Origin: Flavobacterium gillisiae | Lineage (GTDB): Bacteria > Bacteroidota > Bacteroidia > Flavobacteriales > Flavobacteriaceae | DNA: 64,000 nt | NCBI RefSeq assembly: GCF_900107635.1 | Contig: NZ_FNRD01000009.1 | Span: forward strand, 124,001 to 188,000 | Direction of reading: 5' to 3' | Part shown: piece after piece, positions 15,904 to 25,300 of the stretch | Layout of the letters: every line of letters begins with the position of its first letter | Position numbering within the stretch: the stretch's first letter is position 1 | Notes under the pieces: model-generated | Told to the model about the DNA's origin: nothing | Seen by the model: the letters and a program-made list of their open reading frames with translations, nothing else | The model's database searches: none | Position numbers and translations under genes: made by a program

Positions 15904-17334
15904 ATGATTCCAAGCAAAAAAACCAAAATTGTAGCGACACTAGGACCTGCATGTAGTACAAGAGAGATAATAAAAGATATGATTGACGCAGGTGTAAATG
16001 TGTTTAGAGTAAATTTTTCTCATGCTGATTATGAAGATGTCAAAGAAAAGATGAAAATCATTAGAGATCTTAATGATGAGTATGGATACACTACAGCAAT
16101 ACTAGGTGACTTACAAGGTCCAAAACTTCGCGTAGGTGTAATGAATGAAGGAGTTGTCGTAAATGACGGCGATTTAATTACGTTTACAACTGCAGAAGAT
16201 ATTCTTGGAACAGCTCAAAAAGTGTTCATGAAATATAAAAACTTTCCAAACGATGTTAATCCAGGAGAAAGAATTTTATTAGATGACGGGAAACTAATTT
16301 TTGAAATTGTTGAAACTGACAAAAACACAGAAGTAGTTGCTAGAGTAATCCAAGGTGGTGAATTGAAATCTAAAAAAGGAGTTAATCTTCCTAATACAAA
16401 AATATCTCTTCCTGCAATGACAGAAAAAGATATTGCCGATGCTATTTTTGCTATCGAACAAAAAGTAGACTGGATTGCACTTTCTTTTGTAAAAACACCA
16501 CAAGATCTAAAAGACTTACAAAATCTGATTGCTGAGCATTCAGATTATAAAATTCCAATTGTTGCCAAAATAGAAATGCCGGAAGCATTAGAAAACATAG
16601 ACAAGATTGTTGCTTATTGTGATGCCTTAATGGTAGCTCGTGGTGACCTTGGAGTTGAGCTTCCTGCACATGAAGTACCATTAGTTCAAAAAGAATTGAT
16701 TCGTAAAGCAAAAATGGCAAGAATTCCAGTTATTGTTGCTACTCAAATGATGGAGACAATGATCACTAGTTTAACTCCTACAAGAGCTGAAGTAAATGAC
16801 GTTGCTAACTCAGTAATGGATGGTGCAGATGCTGTAATGCTTTCTGGTGAAACTGCTACAGGTAATTACCCAGTACAAGTAATTGAGAAAATGACACAGA
16901 TTATTAAAGCTGTTGAGAATTCTCCGTTAATTCAAGTACCTCAAAATACACCGCAAATTAAAACAAAACGTTTTATCACTAAAACAATTTGTCGTCATGC
17001 TGCAATTATGGCCGATGCTATTAAAGCAAAAGCAATTTGCACTTTGACAAATAGTGGTTATACTGCATTTCAAATATCTGCATGGAGACCATCAGCACAT
17101 ATTTTAGTATTTACATCAAACAAACGAATCGTTACACAACTAAGTTTGTTGTGGGGAGTAAAATCATATTACTACGATAAAATCGTAAGTACTGATGATA
17201 CCGTAACTGATGTTAATGAAATCGCAAGAGAAAAAGGATACGTAACTAAAGGAGATTTCCTGATCAACTTAGCTGCAATGCCTATTAAAGAAAAAGGAAT
17301 GGTCAACACTATGAGAGTTTCAGAAATAGAATAG
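15904..17334 (+). CDS. pyk: Pyruvate kinase
   Basis: 476 residues. It converts phosphoenolpyruvate and ADP to pyruvate and ATP, the last step of glycolysis. The start TKIVATLGPACSTRE and NVFRVNFSHA are the N-terminal active-site segments. LGDLQGPKLRVG is followed by the small B domain. VAKIEMPEALENID contains the catalytic Lys and Glu, and VARGDLGVELP and MDGADAVMLSGETATGNYP are conserved A-domain blocks. The C-terminal domain lacks an extra PEP-utiliser-like domain. It is separated from the IPExxxVDY gene by 5 bp and ends in a clear terminator, so the acpP-fabF-rnc-pyk run stops here. Confidence 0.97.
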   Translation: MIPSKKTKIVATLGPACSTREIIKDMIDAGVNVFRVNFSHADYEDVKEKMKIIRDLNDEYGYTTAILGDLQGPKLRVGVMNEGVVVNDGDLITFTTAEDILGTAQKVFMKYKNFPNDVNPGERILLDDGKLIFEIVETDKNTEVVARVIQGGELKSKKGVNLPNTKISLPAMTEKDIADAIFAIEQKVDWIALSFVKTPQDLKDLQNLIAEHSDYKIPIVAKIEMPEALENIDKIVAYCDALMVARGDLGVELPAHEVPLVQKELIRKAKMARIPVIVATQMMETMITSLTPTRAEVNDVANSVMDGADAVMLSGETATGNYPVQVIEKMTQIIKAVENSPLIQVPQNTPQIKTKRFITKTICRHAAIMADAIKAKAICTLTNSGYTAFQISAWRPSAHILVFTSNKRIVTQLSLLWGVKSYYYDKIVSTDDTVTDVNEIAREKGYVTKGDFLINLAAMPIKEKGMVNTMRVSEIE

Positions 17335-17358
17335 TAAAACTATCCAAAAATAAATATC

Positions 17359-17393
17359 AAATCCGTCTCGTTACTAAATGAGACGGATTTTTT
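17359..17393 (+). terminator. Intrinsic terminator of pyk
   Basis: An 11-bp stem AAATCCGTCTC / GAGACGGATTT and a T-run. Confidence 0.9.
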
Positions 17394-17508
17394 AATTTCC
17401 TAGAATACATTTACTGTTTAGTGAAACACATGTCTGTAAGCAATTACACAACTTATGATTATTTATACTAAAGAAAATAAGTAAGATCTAAGCGTACTAC
17501 ATTTTACG

Positions 17509-17892
17509 TTAGTCCATCGAATGCAATCCAACCATATTCCCTTCAGTGTCCATAAATAAAGTAATAAATCCATATTCTCCAATAGACATTTTAGGCTTGA
17601 AGATTTTGCCCCCTGCTTTTTCAATTCGTTGCTCTTCTGTTATGCAGTCAGTACTTCCAAAATAAACAAGGGTGGAATTTCCTCCTGCTTGAAATCCTTG
17701 CATTTTTACTAAAGCGCCATTTGCACCATAGCCGTCCATATCTCCAGGAAAAGTCTTCATTTGCATGTCATCGTTGGTGGGATTGGGCAATCCTTCTAAT
17801 ATAACATCCAATATAGTTTCATAGAATTTTGTGGCTCTTTCCATGTCATCTACATAGATTTCGAACCAAACAATCGGTCTTTTATTGCTCAT
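17509..17892 (-). CDS. VOC family protein (glyoxalase/bleomycin-resistance fold)
   Basis: 127 residues, a single vicinal-oxygen-chelate domain. The opening IVWFEIYVDDMERATKFYETIL and the closing GEYGFITLFMDTEGNMVGLHS are the two beta-alpha-beta-beta-beta halves of the fold. Such small proteins include glyoxalases, resistance proteins and many of unknown substrate; nothing here identifies the reaction. It stands alone on the minus strand between pyk and a Bax-inhibitor gene, with no obvious terminator downstream. Confidence 0.85.
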   Translation of the reverse strand: MSNKRPIVWFEIYVDDMERATKFYETILDVILEGLPNPTNDDMQMKTFPGDMDGYGANGALVKMQGFQAGGNSTLVYFGSTDCITEEQRIEKAGGKIFKPKMSIGEYGFITLFMDTEGNMVGLHSMD

Positions 17893-18035
17893 AACAGTCT
17901 GATTTTAAGATTAAACTAAAGTTACTAAAAAAAAATAAGATTTTTAAAATTTCATTTCGAAATCAAATTAAAGAAGTAGCATATGATTACATCCATAAAA
18001 ACCGTATTGTAAGAAATTAAACAGGTCGGTTTTTT

Positions 18036-18066
18036 TTGTCCTTAATTTTATTTTAATTTACCTTTG
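18036..18066 (+). promoter_or_regulatory. Promoter of the Bax-inhibitor-1 gene
   Basis: TTG (18036-18038), 20-nt spacer and TACCTTTG (18059-18066), 21 bp before the ATG. Confidence 0.65.
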
Positions 18067-18087
18067 AAAAAATAAATTTTATTCAAC

Positions 18088-18861
18088 ATGAATTTCAAAT
18101 CGAAAAACCCTTTTTTAACTAATAAATCTTTTTCGGCAACAACAGCATCTGGAAAAGAACAAGTACACCACGCTACGGTTATTGATTACGATCAAGAGAT
18201 GACTTTGTCTGGTACAATCAATAAGACCTTACTTTTATTTTTATTACTTATTGCCTCTGCCATGGTGATTTGGTGGATGGCTTTTAATGGTACTAACCCC
18301 ATAGTACCCACAATTGGTGGTGCTATAGCAGGATTAATTTTAGTGGTTATTGCCGCTTTCAAACCACAATACTCACCCTATTTAGCGCCTGGATACGCCT
18401 TATTCGAAGGTCTATTCATTGGCGGAATTTCTGCTATTTTTGAAGCTAAATATCCCGGGATTGTAATACAAGCCGTTGGAGCCACATTTGTAACATTTGC
18501 AGTTTGCTTAGGACTATACAGATTCAAAATCGTTAAAGTAACTGAACAATTTAAATCAGTTGTTGTAGCAGCTACACTAGCCATAGCTACTTACTACCTT
18601 ATCTCATGGGTTGTTTCTATGTTTACCAGCTTTCAGCCAGTTCACCACGGTAATTCGATGATGAGTATTGGTATTAGTGTATTTGTAATTATTATCGCCG
18701 CTTTGAACTTGTTTTTGGACTTTGACAGAATTGAAAAAGGAGTACAAGAAAAAATGCCAAAATACATGGAGTGGTTTGGCGCAATGGGCTTGATGATTAC
18801 TCTTGTATGGTTGTATATTGAGTTTTTGAGATTGCTTTCTAAGCTTTCAAGTAAAGATTAA
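18088..18861 (+). CDS. Bax inhibitor-1/YccA family membrane protein
   Basis: 257 residues. A hydrophilic N-terminus of about 45 residues is followed by seven predicted membrane helices (for example LLLFLLLIASAMVIWWMAF and GLMITLVWLYIEFLRLL). The family includes the pH-gated calcium-leak protein BsYetJ and E. coli YccA, which modulates FtsH; the role in Flavobacteria is not established. The segment NLFLDFDRIEKGV near the C-terminus contains the conserved acidic residues of the family. It has its own promoter and a bidirectional terminator shared with the convergent PAS gene. Confidence 0.9.
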   Translation: MNFKSKNPFLTNKSFSATTASGKEQVHHATVIDYDQEMTLSGTINKTLLLFLLLIASAMVIWWMAFNGTNPIVPTIGGAIAGLILVVIAAFKPQYSPYLAPGYALFEGLFIGGISAIFEAKYPGIVIQAVGATFVTFAVCLGLYRFKIVKVTEQFKSVVVAATLAIATYYLISWVVSMFTSFQPVHHGNSMMSIGISVFVIIIAALNLFLDFDRIEKGVQEKMPKYMEWFGAMGLMITLVWLYIEFLRLLSKLSSKD

Positions 18862-18881
18862 TTCTAGATTTTATAAAACAT

Positions 18882-18917
18882 AAAAAAGCCCTTTTTCAAA
18901 TAAAAAGGGCTTTTTTT
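18882..18917. terminator. Bidirectional terminator
   Basis: A long GC-core stem (AAAAAGCCCTTTTT type) with A- and T-runs on both sides. It separates the Bax-inhibitor gene from the convergent PAS gene and overlaps the latter's stop. Confidence 0.85.
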
Positions 18918-19431
18918 ATGCTGCTTTTTCAAAGGCAATAAAATGAGATAACTCCCCTTTTCTATTAAATACTGGAAATCCCTTAATTAGACAAAGATAA
19001 GTATCTCCATTCTTTTTATAATTCAAAACTGTTTTTTCGAAAGGCTCTTGCAATTGGATGGCTTTTCTAATTTCATTAGAAGTTAGTGAATTCGTAGCAG
19101 ACCCGTGAAACATTTTTGGGCTCCTACCCATAACCTCTTCTTCTCTATAACCATTCATTTTAGTAAGGTTATGTGAAGCAAAAACAATCTCTAATTTAGT
19201 GTCAGTAACAATAATTACTTCCTCTTTTAGCTTGTTTTTGAAATCCCAATCCTTTACTCCCCATTTACTACTGCTTGCAATTAGACTTAATTTATTGCAA
19301 TCGACATAGATGCTTTTTACATCATTTATGGATTCCCTGTAAAAACCCCACGACAAAATGGGCGTAATCATTATATCAAGACTATCATGATGCTTAGCAA
19401 ATGCACTATCGTATTGTTTAAAATCTAACAT
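18916..19431 (-). CDS. Single PAS-domain protein, LOV-like without the reactive Cys
   Basis: 171 residues. The N-terminal 65 residues are unassigned. A PAS domain spans about 70-170 (VIIVTDTKLEIVFASHNLTKMNGYREEEVMG ... FIAFE in outline). The latter half resembles LOV domains (LNYKKNGDTYLCLI), but the loop that would be GRNCRFLQ in a photoactive LOV domain reads GRSPKMFHG (102-110), so the flavin-binding cysteine is absent. No kinase, cyclase or HTH output is attached. It may sense a small molecule or redox state or act through a partner. It is monocistronic. Confidence 0.8.
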   Translation of the reverse strand: MLDFKQYDSAFAKHHDSLDIMITPILSWGFYRESINDVKSIYVDCNKLSLIASSSKWGVKDWDFKNKLKEEVIIVTDTKLEIVFASHNLTKMNGYREEEVMGRSPKMFHGSATNSLTSNEIRKAIQLQEPFEKTVLNYKKNGDTYLCLIKGFPVFNRKGELSHFIAFEKAA

Positions 19432-19523
19432 AGCATTTCTTTTTTAACAAATATAATTTTAAATAAAAATATAAAATAATATTTCCCGCGGTTTAACTCT
19501 TGTTTAAGCTGATTAAGTGTAAT

Positions 19524-20606
19524 TTAAAAACTGAATTTTAACTGAACCACAACCGCTTTCTTAACTTCTGTATTTAAATTATTCAAGGATATTCCTAACA
19601 ACCGAACTGAATCTTTCATGCGTTCTTGATATAAAAGCTCTTTTACCGTTTCTAAAATCAATCCTTTGTCAGCAATAAAATAAGGCAAAGTTTTACTTCT
19701 GGTTTGCTGGGTAAAATCACTATATTTTATTTTCAAAGTAACCGTTTTGCCAGAAATATTGTGTTTTTTAAGCCTTCTCTCTAAGGTATTTGCAATATTT
19801 TCCAATTGCTCCATCATAAATATCTCCGAAGACAGATTACTATCAAAAGTATGCTCTGCTGCAACTGATTTTGTAATTCGATCTGATTTGACTTCGCTGT
19901 TATGAATTCCCCGCACGACATTGTAATAGAAGCCTCCTGATTTTCCAAAATGTTTCTCCAGGAATTCCAATGATTTACTTTTTAACTCAACTCCGGTAAA
20001 TATTCCCAATTGATACATTTTTTCAGTCGTTACTTTCCCAACTCCATAAAATTTGCGAATAGGTAAGTCTTCTAAGAATGTAATTACATCCTCTGGATTT
20101 ACTGTTTTTTGACCATTGGGTTTGTTGTAATCACTAGCGATTTTAGCAACAAATTTGTTGATTGATATTCCCGCTGATGCGGTTAGTCCTACTTCATTAA
20201 AAATACGCAATCTAATTTCTTCTGCAAGGAGGCTTGCGCTGGGATTTCCCTTTTTATTTTGAGTAACGTCTAAATACGCTTCGTCCAGTGAAAGTGGCTC
20301 CACTAAATCAGTATACTCTCTAAAAATTTTATGAATCTTACCCGAAATCTCTTTATACCTATCGAATCGCGGACTGACAAAAATAATTTCAGGACAATTT
20401 TTCTTTGCCATAACTCCACTAATAGCACTTCTCACACCGAATTTTCGAGCCTCATAACTTGCCGCCGCAACAACACCCCGATTTTCAGAACCACCCACAG
20501 CAACGGGCTTCCCACGTAAGGAAGGATTATCCATTTGCTCCACAGAAGCATAGAAAGCGTCCATGTCGATGTGTATGATTTTTCTATTTGGGATACTTTC
20601 GGACAT
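19524..20606 (-). CDS. dinB: DNA polymerase IV (Y family)
   Basis: 360 residues. It is a translesion polymerase that extends past damaged or mismatched primer ends. The catalytic palm begins IIHIDMDAFYASVEQ (first metal-binding Asp), followed by PVAVGG, SYEARKFGVRS and the second acidic site SLDEAYLDV. Helix-hairpin-helix (FYGVGKVTTEKM) and little-finger domains follow. The final residues VQLKFSF could serve as the sliding-clamp binding peptide. No LexA-box was identified upstream. This is the polymerase; the unrelated DinB-family metalloprotein-like gene is at 57147. Confidence 0.94.
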   Translation of the reverse strand: MSESIPNRKIIHIDMDAFYASVEQMDNPSLRGKPVAVGGSENRGVVAAASYEARKFGVRSAISGVMAKKNCPEIIFVSPRFDRYKEISGKIHKIFREYTDLVEPLSLDEAYLDVTQNKKGNPSASLLAEEIRLRIFNEVGLTASAGISINKFVAKIASDYNKPNGQKTVNPEDVITFLEDLPIRKFYGVGKVTTEKMYQLGIFTGVELKSKSLEFLEKHFGKSGGFYYNVVRGIHNSEVKSDRITKSVAAEHTFDSNLSSEIFMMEQLENIANTLERRLKKHNISGKTVTLKIKYSDFTQQTRSKTLPYFIADKGLILETVKELLYQERMKDSVRLLGISLNNLNTEVKKAVVVQLKFSF

Positions 20607-20730
20607 GATACAAATTTAAATAGCTTTTCTATGAAAACATTCTATTCCAGTATATATATTTGATACATTTGAATTCCGGATCGCCCAGACGGTAATGACA
20701 TCTTTGCACTTAAAACAAATACACTTTTAT

Positions 20731-21201
20731 ATGATAGAAATAGAACGAAAATTTTTAGTTACATCAGACACTTATAAAAAAGAAGCCTTTTCTCAAAAAC
20801 GCATTAAACAGGGTTATTTAAGCTCCGTTCCTGAACGGACCGTTCGTGTTCGAACAAAAGGAGACAAAGCATTTATAACGATAAAAGGAGCTTCAAACGA
20901 GACAGGCATGTCCCGTTTTGAGTGGGAAAAAGAAATTCCCGTAGACGAAGCAAACAAATTATTGTTACTCTGTGAGAAAGGAGTCATTGATAAAACTCGC
21001 TTTGAGGTAAAAATAGGAAATCACATCTATGAAATAGACGAATTTTATGGCGAAAACAAAGGATTAGTTGTTGCCGAAATCGAGCTTCACTCTGAAGATG
21101 AAACTTTTGAAAAGCCAAATTGGCTAGGGAAAGAAGTGACAAATGACAATCGGTATTACAATTCCAATTTAAGCATCAATCCTTTTACAAACTGGCGCTA
21201 A
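20731..21201 (+). CDS. CYTH domain protein (triphosphate tunnel metalloenzyme)
   Basis: 156 residues from the ATG at 20731, chosen because the family starts at MIEIERKFL; an upstream in-frame ATG at 20695 would add 12 unconserved residues. The ExExK motif EIERK and alternating charged strands (VRVRTKGDKAFITIKG, FEWEKEIP, YEIDEFYG) match CYTH/TTM enzymes, which hydrolyse inorganic triphosphate or, in other members, thiamine triphosphate or make cAMP. Bacterial short forms are usually triphosphatases. Its stop abuts that of the convergent rlpA-like gene with no gap. TAnnTTTG matches at 20655 and 20664 lie upstream, without a clear TTG. Confidence 0.87.
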   Translation: MIEIERKFLVTSDTYKKEAFSQKRIKQGYLSSVPERTVRVRTKGDKAFITIKGASNETGMSRFEWEKEIPVDEANKLLLLCEKGVIDKTRFEVKIGNHIYEIDEFYGENKGLVVAEIELHSEDETFEKPNWLGKEVTNDNRYYNSNLSINPFTNWR

Positions 21202-21723
21202 TTATTTTTTAAAAACTTCAATCGTTACAATCATAACTCCAGCACCCTTATTTTTTGCTATTTCCATAAAAGCTATTTTAGAAAGATCAATTTCTCTAGA
21301 TCGCACAAACGGTCCTCTATCTGTAACCTCTACAATAACAGATTGTCCATTTGCTTGATTTGTAACTCTTAATTTAGTTCCAAATGGAAATTTTTTATGA
21401 GCTGCAGTATATTTGTGCATGTCGAATAGTGCCCCACTCGCTGTTCTCCTACCATGAAATTTATCAGCATAATATGAGGCATGAGCATCTTTTTTGTACA
21501 GAACCAATTCACCCATCTTATCCTCTACCGTATCTTTTTTAACTTCTTGGACTTGCGGAAGAACTAGTACTTTCGTCTTTTTGACAGTATCTTTAGGTGC
21601 TACTGTAGACTTTTGAATTACAGATTTTTGAGTTGACGTTTTTTGATTATTTATAATTTGGCTTTGACTACTCACCAATGCAACAATGGCAAATAAAAAA
21701 AGGACTGTTATTGATTTTCTCAT
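21202..21723 (-). CDS. RlpA-like septal-ring protein (double-psi beta-barrel)
   Basis: 173 residues from the ATG at 21723, chosen because MRKSITVLFLFAIVALVSSQ is a signal peptide; the longer ORF adds a hydrophilic stretch ahead of it. After a Lys/Thr/Val-rich linker (about 25-75) comes a DPBB domain (about 80-170) with ASYYADKFHGRRTASG, KFPFGTKLRV, VTDRGPF and EIDLSKIAF. RlpA proteins bind septal peptidoglycan, and some are lytic transglycosylases acting on denuded glycans. No SPOR domain is attached, so septal targeting by SPOR is not expected. It is exported to the periplasm or envelope. Confidence 0.85.
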   Translation of the reverse strand: MRKSITVLFLFAIVALVSSQSQIINNQKTSTQKSVIQKSTVAPKDTVKKTKVLVLPQVQEVKKDTVEDKMGELVLYKKDAHASYYADKFHGRRTASGALFDMHKYTAAHKKFPFGTKLRVTNQANGQSVIVEVTDRGPFVRSREIDLSKIAFMEIAKNKGAGVMIVTIEVFKK

Positions 21724-21773
21724 TATTAACTTTTTAGTTCGACTCTGTTTAAACAAAAACCATACCTTGATAA

Positions 21774-21801
21774 AAAAAGCCCTATAAATAGGACTTTTTT
21801 T
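21774..21801 (-). terminator. Terminator after the small membrane protein gene
   Basis: On the minus strand a stem AAAAGTCCTA / TAGGGCTTTT with one G-U pair, then a T-run. Confidence 0.75.
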
Positions 21802-21807
21802 GTTTTT

Positions 21808-22230
21808 TTATAACCACATTGACCATGGAATTCTACTCAATATAAGCAACAATCCCAATCCGTAAAAAATAGAAAAAGTCTTGAATTTAGATTCAGATGT
21901 TGTCAATTTTTTATGTTTTGACCACCCTATAGTGATTAATGTAATAGCAATTATATTAATTAGTGGATGCTCTAAAGAAGTTAATCGCAATGCTTTATCA
22001 GACATTTGTCCTAATGAAGCAAAACCAAGCGGAGAAACGAAATACAAAATCAATCCAATTAATAATTGAGTATGCGTTCCTATCAATCCGAAAATCGCAA
22101 TTTTCCTATCCCTAGCAGTAAATTCTTTTTTGGAAAACATCCCCATTAAAGCATTTACAACTGCGACAACTAATAATACAAGAGCGATATAAGCCCACCC
22201 AGAATGAAATTCCTTTAAAAATTCGTACAT
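21808..22230 (-). CDS. Small four-helix membrane protein, cytochrome-b-like
   Basis: 140 residues with four hydrophobic segments (about 12-30, 45-66, 88-106 and 118-136). His residues lie near helix ends (FHSGW, GTHTQ, LEHPL), a pattern seen in small cytochrome-b-like proteins of Flavobacteria; heme binding is not proven. Homologues are variously labelled hypothetical or cytochrome B. It is a stand-alone unit with its own terminator, just upstream of the RlpA-like gene. The function is unknown. Confidence 0.65.
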   Translation of the reverse strand: MYEFLKEFHSGWAYIALVLLVVAVVNALMGMFSKKEFTARDRKIAIFGLIGTHTQLLIGLILYFVSPLGFASLGQMSDKALRLTSLEHPLINIIAITLITIGWSKHKKLTTSESKFKTFSIFYGLGLLLILSRIPWSMWL

Positions 22231-22271
22231 ATAATTTGTTTTTGAAGTTCAAATATAAACAAAAAAGGCCA

Positions 22272-22309
22272 AAAAAAACCCTCATTTCTAATTGAAATGA
22301 GGGTTTTTT
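22272..22309 (-). terminator. Intrinsic terminator of the 1080-residue TonB receptor gene
   Basis: A 14-bp stem AAAAACCCTCATTT / AAATGAGGGTTTTT flanked by A/T runs, directly after the receptor stop. Confidence 0.88.
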
Positions 22310-22323
22310 AAAGTTAACAGATA

Positions 22324-25300
22324 TTAGTTAAAAGTATAACGAACTCCTGTTTGTATTTGCCATCTTGATGAATTAAGACCTACATCATCAATTTGATTAA
22401 TATTACTTCCAATTTTAGGATCAAAACTAAATGTTGGTGTATTTGTTCCAGTTAAGAAACCTTCTTGTTTAAGCAACTGAACTTGGTCATTACTTGTGAA
22501 ATATCTTTTACCCCAGTCTTTATTCAAAAGGTTTGTAAAGTTAAAAATATCAGCTGTAAATTCCAATGTATGTTTCTTTTTTCCTGAAGTGATAATAAAC
22601 TCCTGTGCGAATTTTAAATCTACAATGTGTGATGTTTTTAAACGATCACCATTACGCTCCGCATAAGTACCTTTTCTACTTCTTAAATACTCATTACCTT
22701 CAATCAATGTGCTAAGAGCATCCCATTGTGCTTGAGGCGACAATGTATTTGCAGTAGTAGAAACTAGGTTAATTTCACTTTGAGTAGCAGGAACGTAAAT
22801 CAATGCTGAGTTAGAGAACGTATCTTGCAACAAACGACCAGCATCATTATAAACATAACTAATTGGAGTTCCTTGAGCTCCTTCATAGAAAAATCCTAAT
22901 CTACTTTTGGTAAATTTACTCCATTTGAAAGTTGCATTACCATTAGAGATAATCCTTCTACCTTGATCAAAATCAGATCTAGAAAGCGCTAATGAATTTG
23001 CACCATTAACCGTTTCAGTATTGTTCCACTGAGAACTATTTTGAGAAGAAGTTGCATCTAGTAAAACTGTTGATTTACCATAAGAGTAAGTTCCAGAAAT
23101 ATTAGCATCAATAAAATCAGATTTGAAATTTTTAGTCAATGTAAAAGAGATATTATGAGCTTTCCCTTCATCTGTATTTGAAGCTAAATAAACACCTAAA
23201 TAAGTAGGGTCTACTCTTGAGTTTCCATTGTAACGTGGTCTACTATCAGCTCCTGAAAGTCTGCTTGAAGCATCTTTGATATTTAAGTTTTCATACTTAA
23301 CTGCACTAAGGTTATCATTATAAGTGATCTCAGATGTGAAAACAAAACCTAATGGTAATTTTTGATCTACTGCAAAACTTGCTTTAAATACCTGAGGTAA
23401 TTTAAAATCTTTTGCGAATAAATCTATATTACCACCTTTTCCTCCAGAACCTGGACGTGGATATGATGCAGGAAGTGGTGCAATTTGACTAGCAACACTA
23501 GGATTTGGATTAAAAACTGGTGTTTGAGTAGCATTAGTAATAGAAATAGCACCTTGAGTAATACCATTATTATTATAAGTTCCTCCTGGCCATACTAAAG
23601 GCAACCTAGAAGTAAACACTCCTAATCCACCTCTAAACTGAGTTGACTTTTTACCGTTAACATCATAATTAAAACCTAAACGTGGTGCAATGTGAGCAGT
23701 ACTTGTAATACCTTGACCCACAAGCGCTCCTTTTAAATCTTTACCAGCAGCTACTAATAAACCAACTGTTCTATTATTAAAATCAGGATTTACTAAACCA
23801 TCTTCCCAAACTGGAACATCTACCCTAACTCCATATGAAAGTTTGAAGTTATCATTTAACCTCATTTCATTTTGAACATAAAATCCAAATTGTTTCGTGC
23901 TAAATTCAGCAGCTCCTAGAGATGCATCACCTTCACCACCAATCAAAGAGTAGTTCATCTGAAATCTGTTTGGTCTTTTATCTAGTAAGAAATCATCTAA
24001 ACTATTGTATCTGTATGCACCGAAGTTATTACCAAAAAACACATTACGTGAAGATGAAAATTCATTATGAGTTCCAATAGTTATTGTACTTTTTCCTGCA
24101 TTAATTTCAAAATTGTCAGAAACGGTCAATACTTTTTGACTTAAAAAATTGGCAGTAGAGAAACCTTCTGCTCCAAAATAAATACTTTGTGAAGAACCAT
24201 CAAAAATTTGAACAGTTGGGAACGGATCACCAGCTGCACCTCTGTCATCAATTACCTTTGTATAAGCTACAACTAAATTATTTGAAAATTTATTTCCAAA
24301 TCTTGAGTTTAATTCTAAAGCTGTTGAATTAGTTGTTGAATTAAACAACTGGCTACCATTAATAAAACTTATTGCCGAAGCAGAAGATCTACTTGGTGAA
24401 AAATTCTCTGCTTTTACATAACTATGTTTTAAAGATAGTTTATGATTGTCATTGATATTCCAATCGATCTTACCAATCAATTTATCACTTACAAGAGTTC
24501 TTACGTTATTTTCAAAAGAACCTGGATCATATCCATAAGTAGCAAGTTTAGCTCTTAATTCTCCTAATCTACTTGCAGAAAGACCTGTGTAATTAGCTAT
24601 ATCGAAAGGCTGAGGAGTTTCATTATCTTGTTTTTCATAGTTAATGAAATAAAATAATTTATCATTTACAATAGATCCACCAGCTCTTATTCCGTAAGTT
24701 TTTGCAGAGAAATCAGCTAATTTTGTTCTTGGATTTGTACCCGCTAAAGAAGGAGGTGTTTTCGCTGCTAAATCTTGGTTTCTATTTAAATAATAAGCAG
24801 AACCTTCAAAATTATTAGTTCCTGAGCGAGTAATCGCACTAATGGCCCCACCTGCAAAACCAGATAATTTCACATCATAAGGAGCAACACTCACTTGAAA
24901 TTGTTCAATTGCATCAACTGATATTGGGCTAACTCCAGTTTGCCCACCATTTGTTCCATTTGCAGCTAAACCGAAAACATCGTTACTTACAGCTCCATCA
25001 ATGTAAATAGCATTGAATCTATTATTTTGACCACCTATTGAAAGAACATCATCACCACGTAATTGAGCTTGTGGAGTTAATCTAGCAAAATCTGCTATAT
25101 TTCTTGAAAGAGAAGGTAATGATTTAATTTTATCTGAATCAATTACTGTCTGAGCACCTGTTCTTTTTGAATTAAAGGTATTATTCTTAAGCCCTTTAAC
25201 TACAACTTCTTTAAGTTCACTAGCTTCATCGGCTAAAACTATTTTGAAGTTTTTTGAATCCCCTAATTGAAGAAAAACATTACTATCTTCAAATGTTCTA

